Assembly: GCF_018881775.1 (NCBI RefSeq)
Contig: NZ_JACVPR010000001.1
Span: 682,001-746,000, forward strand
Length of the DNA stretch: 64,000 bases
From: Polynucleobacter sp. MWH-Loch1C5
GTDB lineage: Bacteria; Pseudomonadota; Gammaproteobacteria; Burkholderiales; Burkholderiaceae
Direction: 5' to 3'
Within the stretch, counting starts at the first letter, position 1. The number at the start of each line of letters is the position of its first letter. Shown here in pieces: positions 10,720 through 19,080 of the stretch. A program made the translations under genes and the position numbers. The notes beneath the pieces are model-generated. The model did no database searches, was not told where the DNA came from, and worked only from the letters and a program-made list of their open reading frames with translations.

Positions 10720-10981
10720 CCTGACGGTACAACAGCCCAATGATGATGGCTGCTAGCCCTGCTAGCAGCCATTCTTGTATTTGGCCAGCACGGAACCATT
10801 GCAAAGCCTGGCCTAGAGTGCTGAGTGCATAACTAGTAAAAGTGCCTAAAAGTATGGGAATGAGGATTTTTCTGGCAAAACGCTGAAAACGACTGCCTTT
10901 GGCAGGTGTTTTACCGGGAAATAGGTAAAAACTAGCCAGACTTGAGCCACCACCAAAGATCAAAAATGCCAAAAAGCCCAT
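10709..10981 (-). CDS. Small hydrophobic membrane protein, unknown
   Basis: A 90-residue frame with about three hydrophobic segments (roughly 1-22, 43-62 and 68-86) separated by a basic stretch [11 protein letters not shown], as in small inner-membrane proteins. The start ATG at 10981 has only a weak GGGG-type ribosome site. It converges on ychF with an 11-bp overlap and diverges from hemA with 40 bp between starts. I do not recognise a family. The hydrophobic pattern and the fit to the gap support a real gene, but no homology was checked. Confidence 0.55.
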   Translation of the reverse strand: MGFLAFLIFGGGSSLASFYLFPGKTPAKGSRFQRFARKILIPILLGTFTSYALSTLGQALQWFRAGQIQEWLLAGLAAIIIGLLYRQAIR

Positions 10982-11009
10982 AAAACCCCATGAAAAGCCT
11001 GAGAAAACT

Positions 11010-11015
11010 TATAAT
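11010..11015 (+). promoter_or_regulatory. -10 element of hemA, possible leaderless start
   Basis: A perfect TATAAT lies 6 nt before the hemA ATG, which would put the transcription start at or next to the A of ATG. No Shine-Dalgarno sequence lies between or just upstream, and no good -35 box is seen. Confidence 0.45.
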
Positions 11016-11021
11016 TTCGCC

Positions 11022-12341
11022 ATGCAGATACTGACGCTAGGCATCAATCATCACACGGCTCCTGTCGAGGTCCGTGAACAGGTGGCATTTTCACCTGAGA
11101 CGATTCAGCCTGCCTTGCATCATTTGCGTGACCACTTAAGCAGTGTATCGAAATCAACCCTTCCTGAAGCAACTATTTTATCGACCTGCAATCGCACTGA
11201 ATTGTATTGCGCGGCCAATGATGAAAATCAAGTCGTGGCATCTGATGGTTTAAAAAATTTAACGATTGATTGGTTGGCACGCTCTAAAGGTTTAGATCAC
11301 TCTGATTTAGCTCCCCATGTTTATGTCTTACCTCAGTCACAAGCTGTACGCCACGCGTTTCGCGTCGCGTGTGGCCTAGACTCGATGGTGGTCGGTGAAA
11401 CTCAAATCTTGGGGCAAATGAAAGATGCAGTTCGTAGCGCTGATGAAGCTGGCTCACTAGGAACCTATCTGAATCAACTGTTTCAGAAAACATTTCAAGT
11501 GGCTAAAGAAGTTCGTGGCACCACTGAGATTGGGGCTCACTCGATTTCTATGGCGGCGGCGGCGGTTCGTTTAGCTGAACGTATTTTTGAAAGCGTTTCA
11601 CAGCAAAAGGTTCTCTTTATTGGCGCTGGTGAAATGATTAGTCTGTGCGCGACTCATTTCGCAGCTCGCCATCCGCAACTCGTGGCAGTAGCTAACCGGA
11701 CACTCGAGCGCGGTCAAGAATTAGCTGATGAATTAGCGGAACAAGGACTGAAAACGGAATCTTTTCGCTTAGCCGACTTGCCACAACGATTACATGAGTT
11801 TGATATTGTGGTCTCCTGTACTGCGAGCTCATTACCGATTATTGGCTTAGGCATGGTAGAAAGCGCAATCCGTGCCCGTCGTCATCGCCCCATGGTGATG
11901 GTCGATTTAGCAGTTCCTCGCGACATTGAACCTGAAATTGCGCGCCTCAATGATATTTATCTGTACACCGTTGATGATCTCGGTGAGATTGTGCAATCAG
12001 GCAGTGATTTGCGTAAAGCTGCGATTGGTCAAGCCGAAGCGATTATTGAAACGCGTGTGGCGCATTTTATGCACTGGCTAGAAACGCGCGGCACTGTACC
12101 GCTCATTCAAGATCTGCGTCAAAGAGGCGATCATCTAAAAGATTTTGAACTGGAAAGAGCCCGCCGTCTTCTAGCGCGCGGTGAAGATCCAGCCTTAGTC
12201 CTCGATCAACTCGCCCAAGGTTTAACTAATAAATTCCTGCACGGTTCTTTGCATGCTTTGCAGCATGCCCAAGGTGAAGAACGCGAAGCCCTCATGAAAA
12301 TCTTGCCCCAATTATTCCGGGCAAACCCATCCGACAAATAG
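11022..12341 (+). CDS. hemA: Glutamyl-tRNA reductase
   Basis: Reduces glutamyl-tRNA(Glu) with NADPH to glutamate-1-semialdehyde, the committed step of C5-pathway tetrapyrrole synthesis. The 439-residue protein has the N-terminal catalytic domain with nucleophile Cys56 in [11 protein letters not shown], the motif [12 protein letters not shown], the NADP site FIGAGEM and a C-terminal dimerisation helix region. prfA starts immediately after the stop, so hemA-prfA-prmC is an operon as in many proteobacteria. The mRNA may be leaderless (see the -10 element at 11010). Confidence 0.97.
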   Translation: MQILTLGINHHTAPVEVREQVAFSPETIQPALHHLRDHLSSVSKSTLPEATILSTCNRTELYCAANDENQVVASDGLKNLTIDWLARSKGLDHSDLAPHVYVLPQSQAVRHAFRVACGLDSMVVGETQILGQMKDAVRSADEAGSLGTYLNQLFQKTFQVAKEVRGTTEIGAHSISMAAAAVRLAERIFESVSQQKVLFIGAGEMISLCATHFAARHPQLVAVANRTLERGQELADELAEQGLKTESFRLADLPQRLHEFDIVVSCTASSLPIIGLGMVESAIRARRHRPMVMVDLAVPRDIEPEIARLNDIYLYTVDDLGEIVQSGSDLRKAAIGQAEAIIETRVAHFMHWLETRGTVPLIQDLRQRGDHLKDFELERARRLLARGEDPALVLDQLAQGLTNKFLHGSLHALQHAQGEEREALMKILPQLFRANPSDK

Positions 12342-13421
12342 ATGAAACAAAGTATGCGTACGAAGCTCGAGCAGCTTGATGCTCGACTCGAAGAACTCAA
12401 TGCCCTGCTCGTTCAGGAAGAAATCACGAAGGATATGGACCAATATCGCAAGCTCAATCGTGAGCATGCGGAGATCGGCCCAGTGGTAGAGCATTTTCAG
12501 CAATATTTGCAAGCTGAGCGCGATGAAGCAGCCGCTTTAGAGATGCAAAACGATCCTGAAATGAAAGAGTTTGCTGCTGATGAGATTTCTGCAGCGCGTG
12601 AACGCATGGCCCAGTTGCAAATTGATTTACAAAAACTGCTACTGCCCAAAGATCCGAATGACGATAAAAATATCTTCCTAGAAATCCGTGCAGGGACAGG
12701 TGGCGACGAAAGCGCACTCTTTGCGGCAGATTTATTACGCATGTATACCCGCTATGCTGAGCGTCGGCGCTGGCAAGTTGAGATTGTGAGCACTTCAGAA
12801 TCTGACTTAGGGGGCTATAAAGAAGTGATTGTGCGTATCGTGGGTCAAGGAGCCTACTCGCGCCTTAAATTTGAATCCGGTGGCCATCGTGTGCAACGTG
12901 TACCCCAAACCGAGACTCAAGGCCGTATACATACCTCTGCCTGTACGGTAGCAGTGATGCCTGAAGCCGATGAGATTGAAGATATTCAGATTAATCCAGC
13001 CGATTTAAGAATCGATACCTTCCGCGCTTCAGGCGCAGGTGGTCAGCATATTAATAAAACTGATTCAGCAGTCCGTATTACGCACTTGCCTACAGGCACT
13101 GTAGTGGAATGCCAAGATGACCGCAGTCAACATCGCAACAAAGAACAAGCGATGAAAGTGCTAGTGGCACGCATCATGGATGCTAAGCGTCGTGAAGCGC
13201 ACAATAAAGAAGCGGAGACCCGTAAGAGCTTGGTGGGTTCTGGCGATCGTAGCGATCGCATTAGAACGTATAACTTTCCGCAAGGTCGTATTACCGATCA
13301 CCGTATCAATCTGACACTCTATAAGATTGATGCGATGATGGATGGCGATATTGAAGAATTACTCAATGGCTTGGCCGCTGAACATCAAGCAGAACTGCTT
13401 GCCTCTTTGGGTGATAACTAA
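12342..13421 (+). CDS. prfA: Peptide chain release factor 1
   Basis: Reads UAA and UAG stop codons and triggers peptidyl-tRNA hydrolysis. The 359 residues include the GGQ loop in [13 protein letters not shown], essential for hydrolysis, and the PxT stop-recognition tripeptide in [14 protein letters not shown], here PQT where E. coli has PAT. The start ATG follows the hemA stop directly and the N-terminus [12 protein letters not shown] lines up with E. coli RF1. The partner gene prmC, whose product methylates the GGQ glutamine, follows after 6 bp. Confidence 0.97.
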   Translation: MKQSMRTKLEQLDARLEELNALLVQEEITKDMDQYRKLNREHAEIGPVVEHFQQYLQAERDEAAALEMQNDPEMKEFAADEISAARERMAQLQIDLQKLLLPKDPNDDKNIFLEIRAGTGGDESALFAADLLRMYTRYAERRRWQVEIVSTSESDLGGYKEVIVRIVGQGAYSRLKFESGGHRVQRVPQTETQGRIHTSACTVAVMPEADEIEDIQINPADLRIDTFRASGAGGQHINKTDSAVRITHLPTGTVVECQDDRSQHRNKEQAMKVLVARIMDAKRREAHNKEAETRKSLVGSGDRSDRIRTYNFPQGRITDHRINLTLYKIDAMMDGDIEELLNGLAAEHQAELLASLGDN

Positions 13422-13427
13422 ACATTC

Positions 13428-14282
13428 ATGAGCTGCTTGCGCGAGCTTGTAAAAGAAAGTCCGCTAGGTAGTAGCGATACACGCGCACTACTGAAACATT
13501 TAGTAGAAGAGGTACTGCAGTGGCCCAGTAGTGCCCTCATCACACGTGATTTAGAAACTTTGCCTGAATCATTCATCAGCACTTGGCAGAGCTACTGTCA
13601 AAGACGCCTAAAGGGTGAGCCTGTAGCTTATATATTAGGTTATCGTGATTTTTACGATATTCGCTTAAAAGTAAGCCCTGCAGTTTTAATCCCCCGCCCC
13701 GATACTGAATTACTCGTTGATATAGCTTTGGACTTTTTACAAAAGAAACTGGCGCAGGGGCAAGATTCATTCAAAGTACTTGATCTAGGCACCGGTAGTG
13801 GCGCGATTGCTTTAGCGATTGCCTCAACGATTGCCAAAAATGCTCCTCACTCTCAAGTGTGGGCCTGTGACAAAAGTCTAGCCGCTCTGAAGATAGCCCA
13901 AGAGAATATGAAAGATCTGGGGCTAAAGAACGTCAAGCTCTTTGAGAGTGATTGGTACAGCGCCTGTGAATCAGAGGTTTTTGACCTGATTGTGAGTAAC
14001 CCACCTTATATTCGGGCTCACGATGAGCACTTATCTTTGGGCGATTTGCGTTTTGAGCCCCAGAGCGCTCTCACCGATGATGGCGATGGTTTATCCGCCT
14101 ATCGAGCCATCATCAGCCAAGCCCCCGATTATCTTGTCAATGAAGGCTATATCGTCTTAGAGCATGGCTATGATCAATCGGAGGCTGTCTGTGCTCTGCT
14201 GCAATCCCATGGCTTTAGGGATATTGAAGTCCATCATGATTTAGCGGGCATTGCCAGAGCAGCGAGTGGCAGGCTTCGCTAA
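13428..14282 (+). CDS. prmC: Release factor glutamine N5-methyltransferase
   Basis: Methylates the GGQ glutamine of release factors using S-adenosylmethionine. The 284 residues have an N-terminal helical domain, GEPVAYILGYRDF, the SAM loop DLGTGSGAIALAIA and the NPPY motif (VSNPPYIRAHD) that binds the target glutamine, followed by FEPQSALTDDGDGL. Its place directly behind prfA is the usual one. grxD follows after 41 bp. Confidence 0.96.
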   Translation: MSCLRELVKESPLGSSDTRALLKHLVEEVLQWPSSALITRDLETLPESFISTWQSYCQRRLKGEPVAYILGYRDFYDIRLKVSPAVLIPRPDTELLVDIALDFLQKKLAQGQDSFKVLDLGTGSGAIALAIASTIAKNAPHSQVWACDKSLAALKIAQENMKDLGLKNVKLFESDWYSACESEVFDLIVSNPPYIRAHDEHLSLGDLRFEPQSALTDDGDGLSAYRAIISQAPDYLVNEGYIVLEHGYDQSEAVCALLQSHGFRDIEVHHDLAGIARAASGRLR

Positions 14283-14323
14283 AATAGAGCCTTATTAATT
14301 CATTGCATCATTGAAAGACACTT

Positions 14324-14629
14324 ATGGATACTCAAGCTCAGATTAAATCGATTGTTGAAGGCCACCCTGTGGTGCTCTTTATGAAAGGCACAGCAAAGTT
14401 TCCGATGTGCGGTTTTTCTGGCCGCGCCATACAAATTTTGCAAGCTTGTGGCGTTGACCCACACACCGTGAACGTCTTAGAAGACGAGGCGATTCGTCAA
14501 GGCATTAAGACTTATGCCAACTGGCCGACAATTCCACAACTCTATGTCAAAGGTGAGTTCATTGGGGGCTCAGACATCATGACCGAGATGTATCAAAGTG
14601 GTGAATTACAGCAACTCTTAAAAGCCTAA
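14324..14629 (+). CDS. grxD: Monothiol glutaredoxin Grx4-type
   Basis: A CGFS glutaredoxin that binds and transfers [2Fe-2S] clusters, often together with BolA-type proteins. The 101 residues contain KFPMCGFSGRA (the CGFS active site), the TWPTIPQLYV-like stretch NWPTIPQLYV with the cis-proline, and GGSDI for glutathione binding. A BolA-family partner candidate (ibaG) is also in this window at 42.4 kb. A strong terminator follows, so grxD ends the hemA-prfA-prmC-grxD unit. Confidence 0.96.
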   Translation: MDTQAQIKSIVEGHPVVLFMKGTAKFPMCGFSGRAIQILQACGVDPHTVNVLEDEAIRQGIKTYANWPTIPQLYVKGEFIGGSDIMTEMYQSGELQQLLKA

Positions 14630-14647
14630 ACAAACGCTTTTACTTCT

Positions 14648-14680
14648 AAAACGGGCTTTCTTTAAAGCCCGTTTTTATTT
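14648..14680 (+). terminator. Intrinsic terminator after grxD
   Basis: Twelve base pairs (14648-14659 with 14664-14675) enclose a CTTT loop, and the right arm runs into a T-run. It is a textbook Rho-independent terminator 18 bp after the grxD stop. Confidence 0.9.
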
Positions 14681-14766
14681 GTAACATTTCTCATTCATTT
14701 TTTAGAACATCAGGGCTGTTCAACGGTATGATGATTCCATTCCTGGATTAATCATTCTTATTACTT

Positions 14767-15951
14767 ATGATCGAAATATTATTAGCTGTGGCGATTCTGA
14801 TAGCACTGGGAGCTGGCATTTATGCCCTCAAAGAAAGCCAATTACGTGCCCGTCTAGAAGCTGAATTAGAGGCAGAACGTCGTCAAGCTGCCGAAAAAAT
14901 AGCCCTCTTGCAATCTTCCACCCAAGAAGCAAAAGACGCCCTATCGAATCAATTTAAGAATTTAGCCAATGAAATCTTAGAAGAGAAATCACGTCGCTTT
15001 GCTCTACAAAATCAAGAGAATCTCAATGTGCTCTTAAAACCTCTTTCAGAAAAGTTAAGTGAGTTCCGCCAACAGGTCAATGACACCTACCAAAATGAGG
15101 CCAGAGAACGTTTTGCCCTCAAGCAAGAAATCGAGCGTTTAGCAGGCCTGAATTTACAGATGAGCAATGACACCAAGGCGCTGACCAATGCCCTCAAAGG
15201 GGAATCTAAGACCCAAGGTGATTGGGGTGAACTGGTTCTTGAAACCATATTAGAAAACTCAGGTCTGCGTAAAGGTGAGGAGTATCTGGTTCAGGATACA
15301 CAAACGATGGCAGATGGTTCACGTCTACAGCCCGACGTGGTGATTCGTTTACCGGAAGCTAAGCATTTGGTGATTGACTCCAAAGTATCAATCACTGCTT
15401 ATACGCGTTATATGCAAGCCGATGATGAGTCGCAGAAGAATGCTGAGCTGAGCGCCCATGTGCAATCGATTCGACAGCATATCCAAGGCTTATCTGCGAA
15501 GAATTACCAAGATTTATATGCTCTAGGCTCGATTGATTTTGTTTTGATGTTCATCCCCGTTGAGCCCGCCTTCTTGGCAGCTATGCGACATGCCCCTGAT
15601 ATTTATCAAGAGGCTTTACGTAAAAATATTGTTTTAGTTTGCCCAAGCACTCTATTAGCCACCGTTAGAACAGTGGCTCATGTCTGGCGACAAGAGCATC
15701 AGAATCGCAATGCCCAAGAAATTGCCCGTCAGTGCGCCAATCTCTATGACAAGTTTGTAGGCTTTGTCGATGATCTTGAAAAAGTCGGGCAGCGCTTAGA
15801 GCAAGCTCAAGTTAGTTATGGTGACGCCGTAAATAAACTCAAAACGGGTAAAGGTAATCTCATACGCACGGCTGAGAACGTCAAAAAGTTGGGAGTGAAG
15901 CCCAATAAATCTTTACCGAACCAATTGCTCGATACTAGCGACGACGCTTAA
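14767..15951 (+). CDS. rmuC: DNA recombination protein RmuC
   Basis: A nuclease-related protein that limits inverted-repeat recombination. The 394 residues have an N-terminal membrane anchor (about 2-19), a long coiled coil rich in Glu, Arg and Gln (about 24-140), and the RmuC domain with TQGDWGELVLETILE, QPDVVIRLPEAKHLVIDSKVS and FVLMFIPVEPAFL. The length is in the normal range for the shorter members. It is transcribed alone, with the grxD terminator before it and the phasin gene convergent. Confidence 0.92.
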   Translation: MIEILLAVAILIALGAGIYALKESQLRARLEAELEAERRQAAEKIALLQSSTQEAKDALSNQFKNLANEILEEKSRRFALQNQENLNVLLKPLSEKLSEFRQQVNDTYQNEARERFALKQEIERLAGLNLQMSNDTKALTNALKGESKTQGDWGELVLETILENSGLRKGEEYLVQDTQTMADGSRLQPDVVIRLPEAKHLVIDSKVSITAYTRYMQADDESQKNAELSAHVQSIRQHIQGLSAKNYQDLYALGSIDFVLMFIPVEPAFLAAMRHAPDIYQEALRKNIVLVCPSTLLATVRTVAHVWRQEHQNRNAQEIARQCANLYDKFVGFVDDLEKVGQRLEQAQVSYGDAVNKLKTGKGNLIRTAENVKKLGVKPNKSLPNQLLDTSDDA

Positions 15952-15986
15952 TCACAGCATTTTTCAGCACATTCATTTTTTGCAAT

Positions 15987-16013
15987 AAAAAAACCCGCTA
16001 TCGCTAGCGGGTT
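15987..16013 (-). terminator. Intrinsic terminator of the phasin gene
   Basis: AACCCGCTA (15992-16000) pairs with TAGCGGGTT (16005-16013) around a TCGC loop. On the minus strand it is followed by a run of seven T, so it ends the phasin transcript, about 36 bp after its stop. There is no T-run on the plus side. Confidence 0.85.
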
Positions 16014-16048
16014 CTAGTTGGTCTTCTTTCGTTGACCAGGAGGAGATC

Positions 16049-16654
16049 TTACTTACGTGTACGACGTGCAGCAGGCTTAGCAGCGCGTGTAGCTGGCTTA
16101 ACAGCAGCAGCTTTAGCTTGGTTAGCAAAACCTTGGAAAGCTTCAACTGCTTGCTCAGCATTTTGCTCAGCAACAGCAGCAGCTTCTTTAGCAGCAGCTT
16201 GGAATTGCTCAAAACCTTGCAATGCAGAACCCATTGATGTTTTCAATGCGTTTACAAATACGTCTGAACCTGCTGGAGCGTTTGCTACCAATGTGTCTAC
16301 CCAGTTCTGTACGCCTACTTGGAATTGCTCGATACGAGCTTCAGCAACTTCTGCCAACTCTACGTTACCTTCGCGAACGATCTTCGCAACAGCACGCTGA
16401 TGAGCAGCCAATTTTGTGCTCAAAGGAGCCAATACGTCGCTTTGTACTAATGATGCGAGATCAGCAGGATCTTTAGCTGACATTACTTGCTCGAGGTTGT
16501 CTTGAGCTTCTTCTAAAACTGCTTTAGTAGCAGCAAAGTTCAAGTCAACGAGCTTTTGTGTACGCTCTACAGCCTTTTGGCCGAGTGCAAATGCTGTGTT
16601 GAGGTTTTCACCTTGGATTTCAGCAATTTTTGCTGTGATTTGTTCTTGGTTCAT
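16049..16654 (-). CDS. phaP: Phasin (PHA granule-associated protein)
   Basis: Coats polyhydroxyalkanoate granules and controls their size and number. The 201 residues are mostly amphipathic helix with few aromatic residues, with phasin_2-like repeats of Ala, Gln and Glu (LNFAATKAVLEEAQDNLEQ, NAEQAVEAFQGFANQ), and end in a basic AKPAARRTRK tail that may touch DNA. The start at 16654 has GGAG upstream; a longer frame to 16768 runs through the promoter and is rejected. The gene is monocistronic with its own promoter, operator-like palindromes and terminator. This implies the host makes PHB-type storage polymer. Confidence 0.9.
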   Translation of the reverse strand: MNQEQITAKIAEIQGENLNTAFALGQKAVERTQKLVDLNFAATKAVLEEAQDNLEQVMSAKDPADLASLVQSDVLAPLSTKLAAHQRAVAKIVREGNVELAEVAEARIEQFQVGVQNWVDTLVANAPAGSDVFVNALKTSMGSALQGFEQFQAAAKEAAAVAEQNAEQAVEAFQGFANQAKAAAVKPATRAAKPAARRTRK

Positions 16655-16693
16655 CGTCTTCTCCAAATAGAGGTTGGTGTTAGTTAATTTTTT

Positions 16694-16716
16694 TGCAGTG
16701 CATATATTGCACTGCA
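16694..16716 (-). promoter_or_regulatory. Palindromic operator of the phasin gene, probably for PhaR
   Basis: TGCAGTGCA and TGCACTGCA form a perfect 9-bp inverted repeat around TATAT. It lies just downstream of the predicted transcription start, where a bound repressor would block the promoter. PhaR repressors of PHA producers are known to bind TGC-rich sites near phaP promoters, so PhaR is the likely ligand. Confidence 0.6.
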
Positions 16717-16724
16717 CAAACTCT

Positions 16725-16752
16725 ATTTTAGGCAGCTTATGTGACTTTTCAA
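16725..16752 (-). promoter_or_regulatory. Sigma-70 promoter of the phasin gene
   Basis: On the minus strand TTGAAA (16752-16747) and TAAAAT (16730-16725) are 16 bp apart, giving a start near 16718. A further TGCATTGCA-type box (16764-16772) lies just upstream of the -35 element, so operator-like sites bracket the promoter. Confidence 0.65.
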
Positions 16753-16910
16753 GGACTTTTTGTTGCATTGCATCAAAAAAGTTTATTTTCTTATTATGTG
16801 GAATATTTATATTGTTTTTATTGAATAAATTTCTATTTCAGAAAGTTTTTGTCCCCAATTAATAGTGCCGTTATATGGTACTTTTTTACTGAAAATGCAC
16901 TTTGGGCCAA

Positions 16911-17013
16911 TTTCATGTCGTTTTAAGACCGTTTTATCGACATGTTTTCATGACGTGTCGATAAATGACTCAAAAAACGACACGTTTTCTTGATATGTCG
17001 CTGATAGCGACAT
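16911..17013. repeat. Array of TGTCG/CGACA inverted half-sites
   Basis: The 355-bp stretch from the phasin upstream region to the tRNA terminator has no gene but holds this array. TGTCG ends at 16920, 16960 and 17000, exactly 40 bp apart; CGACA occurs at 16938, 16978 and 17008. Two related 23-bp units (16938-16960 and 16978-17000) share CGACA, GTTTTC, TGA and TGTCG. TTTATCGACA (16933-16942) pairs perfectly with 16956-16965, and ATGTCGCT (16995-17002) with 17006-17013. It could be a protein-binding array or a structured RNA. Confidence 0.6.
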
Positions 17014-17069
17014 TAGCTTCTCACTTTTTGAAAATTTCATCCAAGATTGACAGAGGGGCTTCAAGAAAA

Positions 17070-17105
17070 TATAAAAAGAAAAAAGACCTGAAAGTTCAGG
17101 TCTTT
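17070..17105 (-). terminator. Intrinsic terminator after tRNA-Thr
   Basis: AAAGACCTGA (17082-17091) and TCAGGTCTTT (17096-17105) form a stem. On the minus strand it is followed by a run of T broken by one C. It starts 6 bp beyond the tRNA 3' end and would end the petABC-sspAB-tRNA transcript. Confidence 0.85.
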
Positions 17106-17110
17106 GAGTT

Positions 17111-17184
17111 TGGTGCCCCCTGACAGAATCGAACTGCCAATCCATGATTACAAGTCAAGTGTTATACCATTTAACTAAGGAGGC
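17111..17184 (-). tRNA. tRNA-Thr (UGU anticodon)
   Basis: The minus strand folds as a 74-nt cloverleaf: acceptor GCCTCCT with AGGGGGC, D arm GTT/AAC, anticodon loop CTTGTAA giving anticodon UGU (threonine, ACA codons), T arm GGCAG-TTCGATT-CTGTC, discriminator A and encoded CCA. There is a T-T mismatch in the anticodon stem. It lies 50 bp after sspB on the same strand with no clear promoter of its own, so it may be cut from the sspAB message. Confidence 0.9.
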
Positions 17185-17234
17185 TTTTGAGTGTTTGTTC
17201 TTTATTACAGCCACTCGAAGAGCATTATTCTAAC

Positions 17235-17639
17235 CTATTTCACAATCTTTAAGCTAGGCTTTCCTTTGGATGGAATAGCTGGCGTATCAGCTGTGCGGGT
17301 AGGCTCTGGGGTGTTTTGTCTTTCAACCGGGAAAGACATACCTTGGCCATTTTCTTTGGCATAAATAGCCATCACTTGGGTGATCGGTACCATGATGTCA
17401 CGTGGCACCCCTGCAAACCTTGCCTTAAAAGTGATCCACTCATTGTCCATCTGCAATGCCTGACAGGCATCCGGGCCAATATTCAGAACAATTTCTTGAT
17501 TGTTCACATAATCCATGGGCACCTGGACTTGTTCAGTGACAAATACCGCCAAATAAGGTGTGAAACCGTAGTCCACGCACCATTGATATAGTGCGCGAAC
17601 TAGGTAAGGTTTATTACTGGGAACGGCAGTAGAGTTCAT
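17235..17639 (-). CDS. sspB: ClpXP protease specificity-enhancing factor SspB
   Basis: Adaptor that binds ssrA-tagged proteins and delivers them to ClpXP. The 134 residues have the compact substrate-binding domain (about 8-110, with PYLVRALYQWCVDYGFTPYL and FKARFAGVPRDIMVPI) and a flexible tail ending in PSLKIVK, matching the C-terminal ClpX-binding motif of the family. It follows sspA by 19 bp, the standard order. Confidence 0.95.
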   Translation of the reverse strand: MNSTAVPSNKPYLVRALYQWCVDYGFTPYLAVFVTEQVQVPMDYVNNQEIVLNIGPDACQALQMDNEWITFKARFAGVPRDIMVPITQVMAIYAKENGQGMSFPVERQNTPEPTRTADTPAIPSKGKPSLKIVK

Positions 17640-17658
17640 CGTGCTAACACTCTAGGCG

Positions 17659-18276
17659 TTAACGACGCATGACCTTCTCAGATGGCGTCAATGCTTCGAT
17701 ATAAGCAGGACGACTAAAAATACGCTCAGCGTATTTCATGAGAGGCGCAGCATTACGAGACAAATCGATTTCGTAATAATCTAAACGCCAGAGTAGTGGC
17801 GCAATCGCCACATCAAGCATGGAGAACTCATCACCCAACATATATTTGTTCTTCACAAAAATAGGGGCTAATTGAGTCAAACGATCACGAATCGCTGAAC
17901 GTGCTTTCTCAAGTACTTTTTCGCTAGGCTTGCCAGAAGCCTTCTCTTGCTCAATGCTGCTGACATGCACGAAGAGTTCTTTTTCAAAGTTGAATAAGAA
18001 CAAACGTGCACGGGCGCGCGCCACAGGATCAGGCGGCATGAGTTGTGGATGAGGGAAACGCTCATCAATATATTCATTGATGATGTTGGACTCATACAAA
18101 ATCAAATCTCGTTCGACCAAGATAGGTACTTGGCCGTATGGGTTCATGACAGAGATGTCTTCTGGCTTGTTGAACAAGTCCACATCGCGGATTTCAAAAT
18201 CCATACCTTTCTCAAACAATACCAAACGGCAGCGTTGAGAAAAAGGGCAGTTCGTGCCCGAATACAGCACCATCAT
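17659..18276 (-). CDS. sspA: Stringent starvation protein A (GST-fold)
   Basis: A glutathione-S-transferase-fold protein that in E. coli binds RNA polymerase and affects stationary-phase and acid tolerance genes. The 205 residues show the thioredoxin-like N-domain (YSGTNCPFSQRCRLVLFEKGM) with PYGQVPILVERDLILYESNIINEYI, then the helical C-domain. The start at 18276 (MMVLYSG) has AGGAGAG upstream. It lies between petC and sspB, the conserved betaproteobacterial order petABC-sspAB. Confidence 0.95.
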   Translation of the reverse strand: MMVLYSGTNCPFSQRCRLVLFEKGMDFEIRDVDLFNKPEDISVMNPYGQVPILVERDLILYESNIINEYIDERFPHPQLMPPDPVARARARLFLFNFEKELFVHVSSIEQEKASGKPSEKVLEKARSAIRDRLTQLAPIFVKNKYMLGDEFSMLDVAIAPLLWRLDYYEIDLSRNAAPLMKYAERIFSRPAYIEALTPSEKVMRR

Positions 18277-18298
18277 AGGCTTGCTCTCCTAGTTGTAA

Positions 18299-19054
18299 TT
18301 ATTTGATGTCTTTCCAGTAAGCCTTATTCAGGCCCCAAGCCAAAACAGTAAAGATTGCCAAGAACATCAAAACCCAAACGCCTAAACGCTTACGCTCGAG
18401 TTGAGCTGGCTCACCCATCCATTGCAAGTACGCAACTAAATCTGCCATCGCCTCATCAAACTCTTGAGGCTTTAACTTACCCGGTGTGACTTGCTCAAAA
18501 CCTTTGAATACATGAATGGTTTTGCTGGCATCGTGCGGATCTTTTTCATCGACATACTTAGCGGTACGCACACCTTGTAATTCCCACATCACGTGCGGCA
18601 TACCGACGCTTGGGAAAGCCATATTGTTCCAACCTGTGGCTTTGGTGTCATCTTTATAGAAAGTACGCAAATAAGTGTAGAGATAATCAACACCCTTTGA
18701 ACGTGCGATCACTGACAAATCAGGAGGCATTGCACCAAACCATGCTTTCGCATCTTTTGGAGAAATCGCAACCGTCATCAGGTCACCGACTTTGTCGCCT
18801 GTGAACAAAAGATTTTGCTTGATCTGCTCATCGGTTAAACCAATATCGCGCAAACGGTTGTAACGCATGCTCACTGCGCCATGACAGTTCAAGCAGTAGT
18901 TCACAAACAATTTAGCGCCATGCTGCAAGGCAGCTTGGCTATTAATACGGTCAGGTGCAGTGTCGAGTGGGAAGTTGCTACCACCCGCTTGTGCAGTTGA
19001 CATCACAGCGACTAAAGCGAAGCCACCGAGGATCTTAGATACAAAGTTTTTCAT
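18299..19054 (-). CDS. petC: Cytochrome c1 of the bc1 complex
   Basis: Covalent-heme subunit that passes electrons from the Rieske protein to cytochrome c. It has a signal peptide (about 1-23, ending AQA), the heme motif CLNCH (54-58), an MPPDLSVIARSKG stretch for the distal ligand region, and a C-terminal membrane anchor (about 225-245). Length 251 is typical of betaproteobacteria. It is the third gene of petA-petB-petC with a 26-bp gap to petB. Confidence 0.96.
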   Translation of the reverse strand: MKNFVSKILGGFALVAVMSTAQAGGSNFPLDTAPDRINSQAALQHGAKLFVNYCLNCHGAVSMRYNRLRDIGLTDEQIKQNLLFTGDKVGDLMTVAISPKDAKAWFGAMPPDLSVIARSKGVDYLYTYLRTFYKDDTKATGWNNMAFPSVGMPHVMWELQGVRTAKYVDEKDPHDASKTIHVFKGFEQVTPGKLKPQEFDEAMADLVAYLQWMGEPAQLERKRLGVWVLMFLAIFTVLAWGLNKAYWKDIK

Positions 19055-19080
19055 ATTCTTATTCCTTTTGGGTTATCGCA

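Noticed and set aside
10462..10740. 92-codon frame on the minus strand overlapping the ychF 3' end
   Set aside because: Most of it is antisense to the ychF TGS domain; the neighbouring 10709-10981 frame is a better candidate for the gap.
16655..16768. Longer phasin start at 16768
   Set aside because: It would include the -35, -10 and operator sequences; the ATG at 16654 has a ribosome site and the right N-terminus.
16911..17013. CRISPR array
   Set aside because: Only two 23-bp units with 40-bp period are similar, they are themselves palindromic, there is no set of unique spacers and no cas gene nearby.
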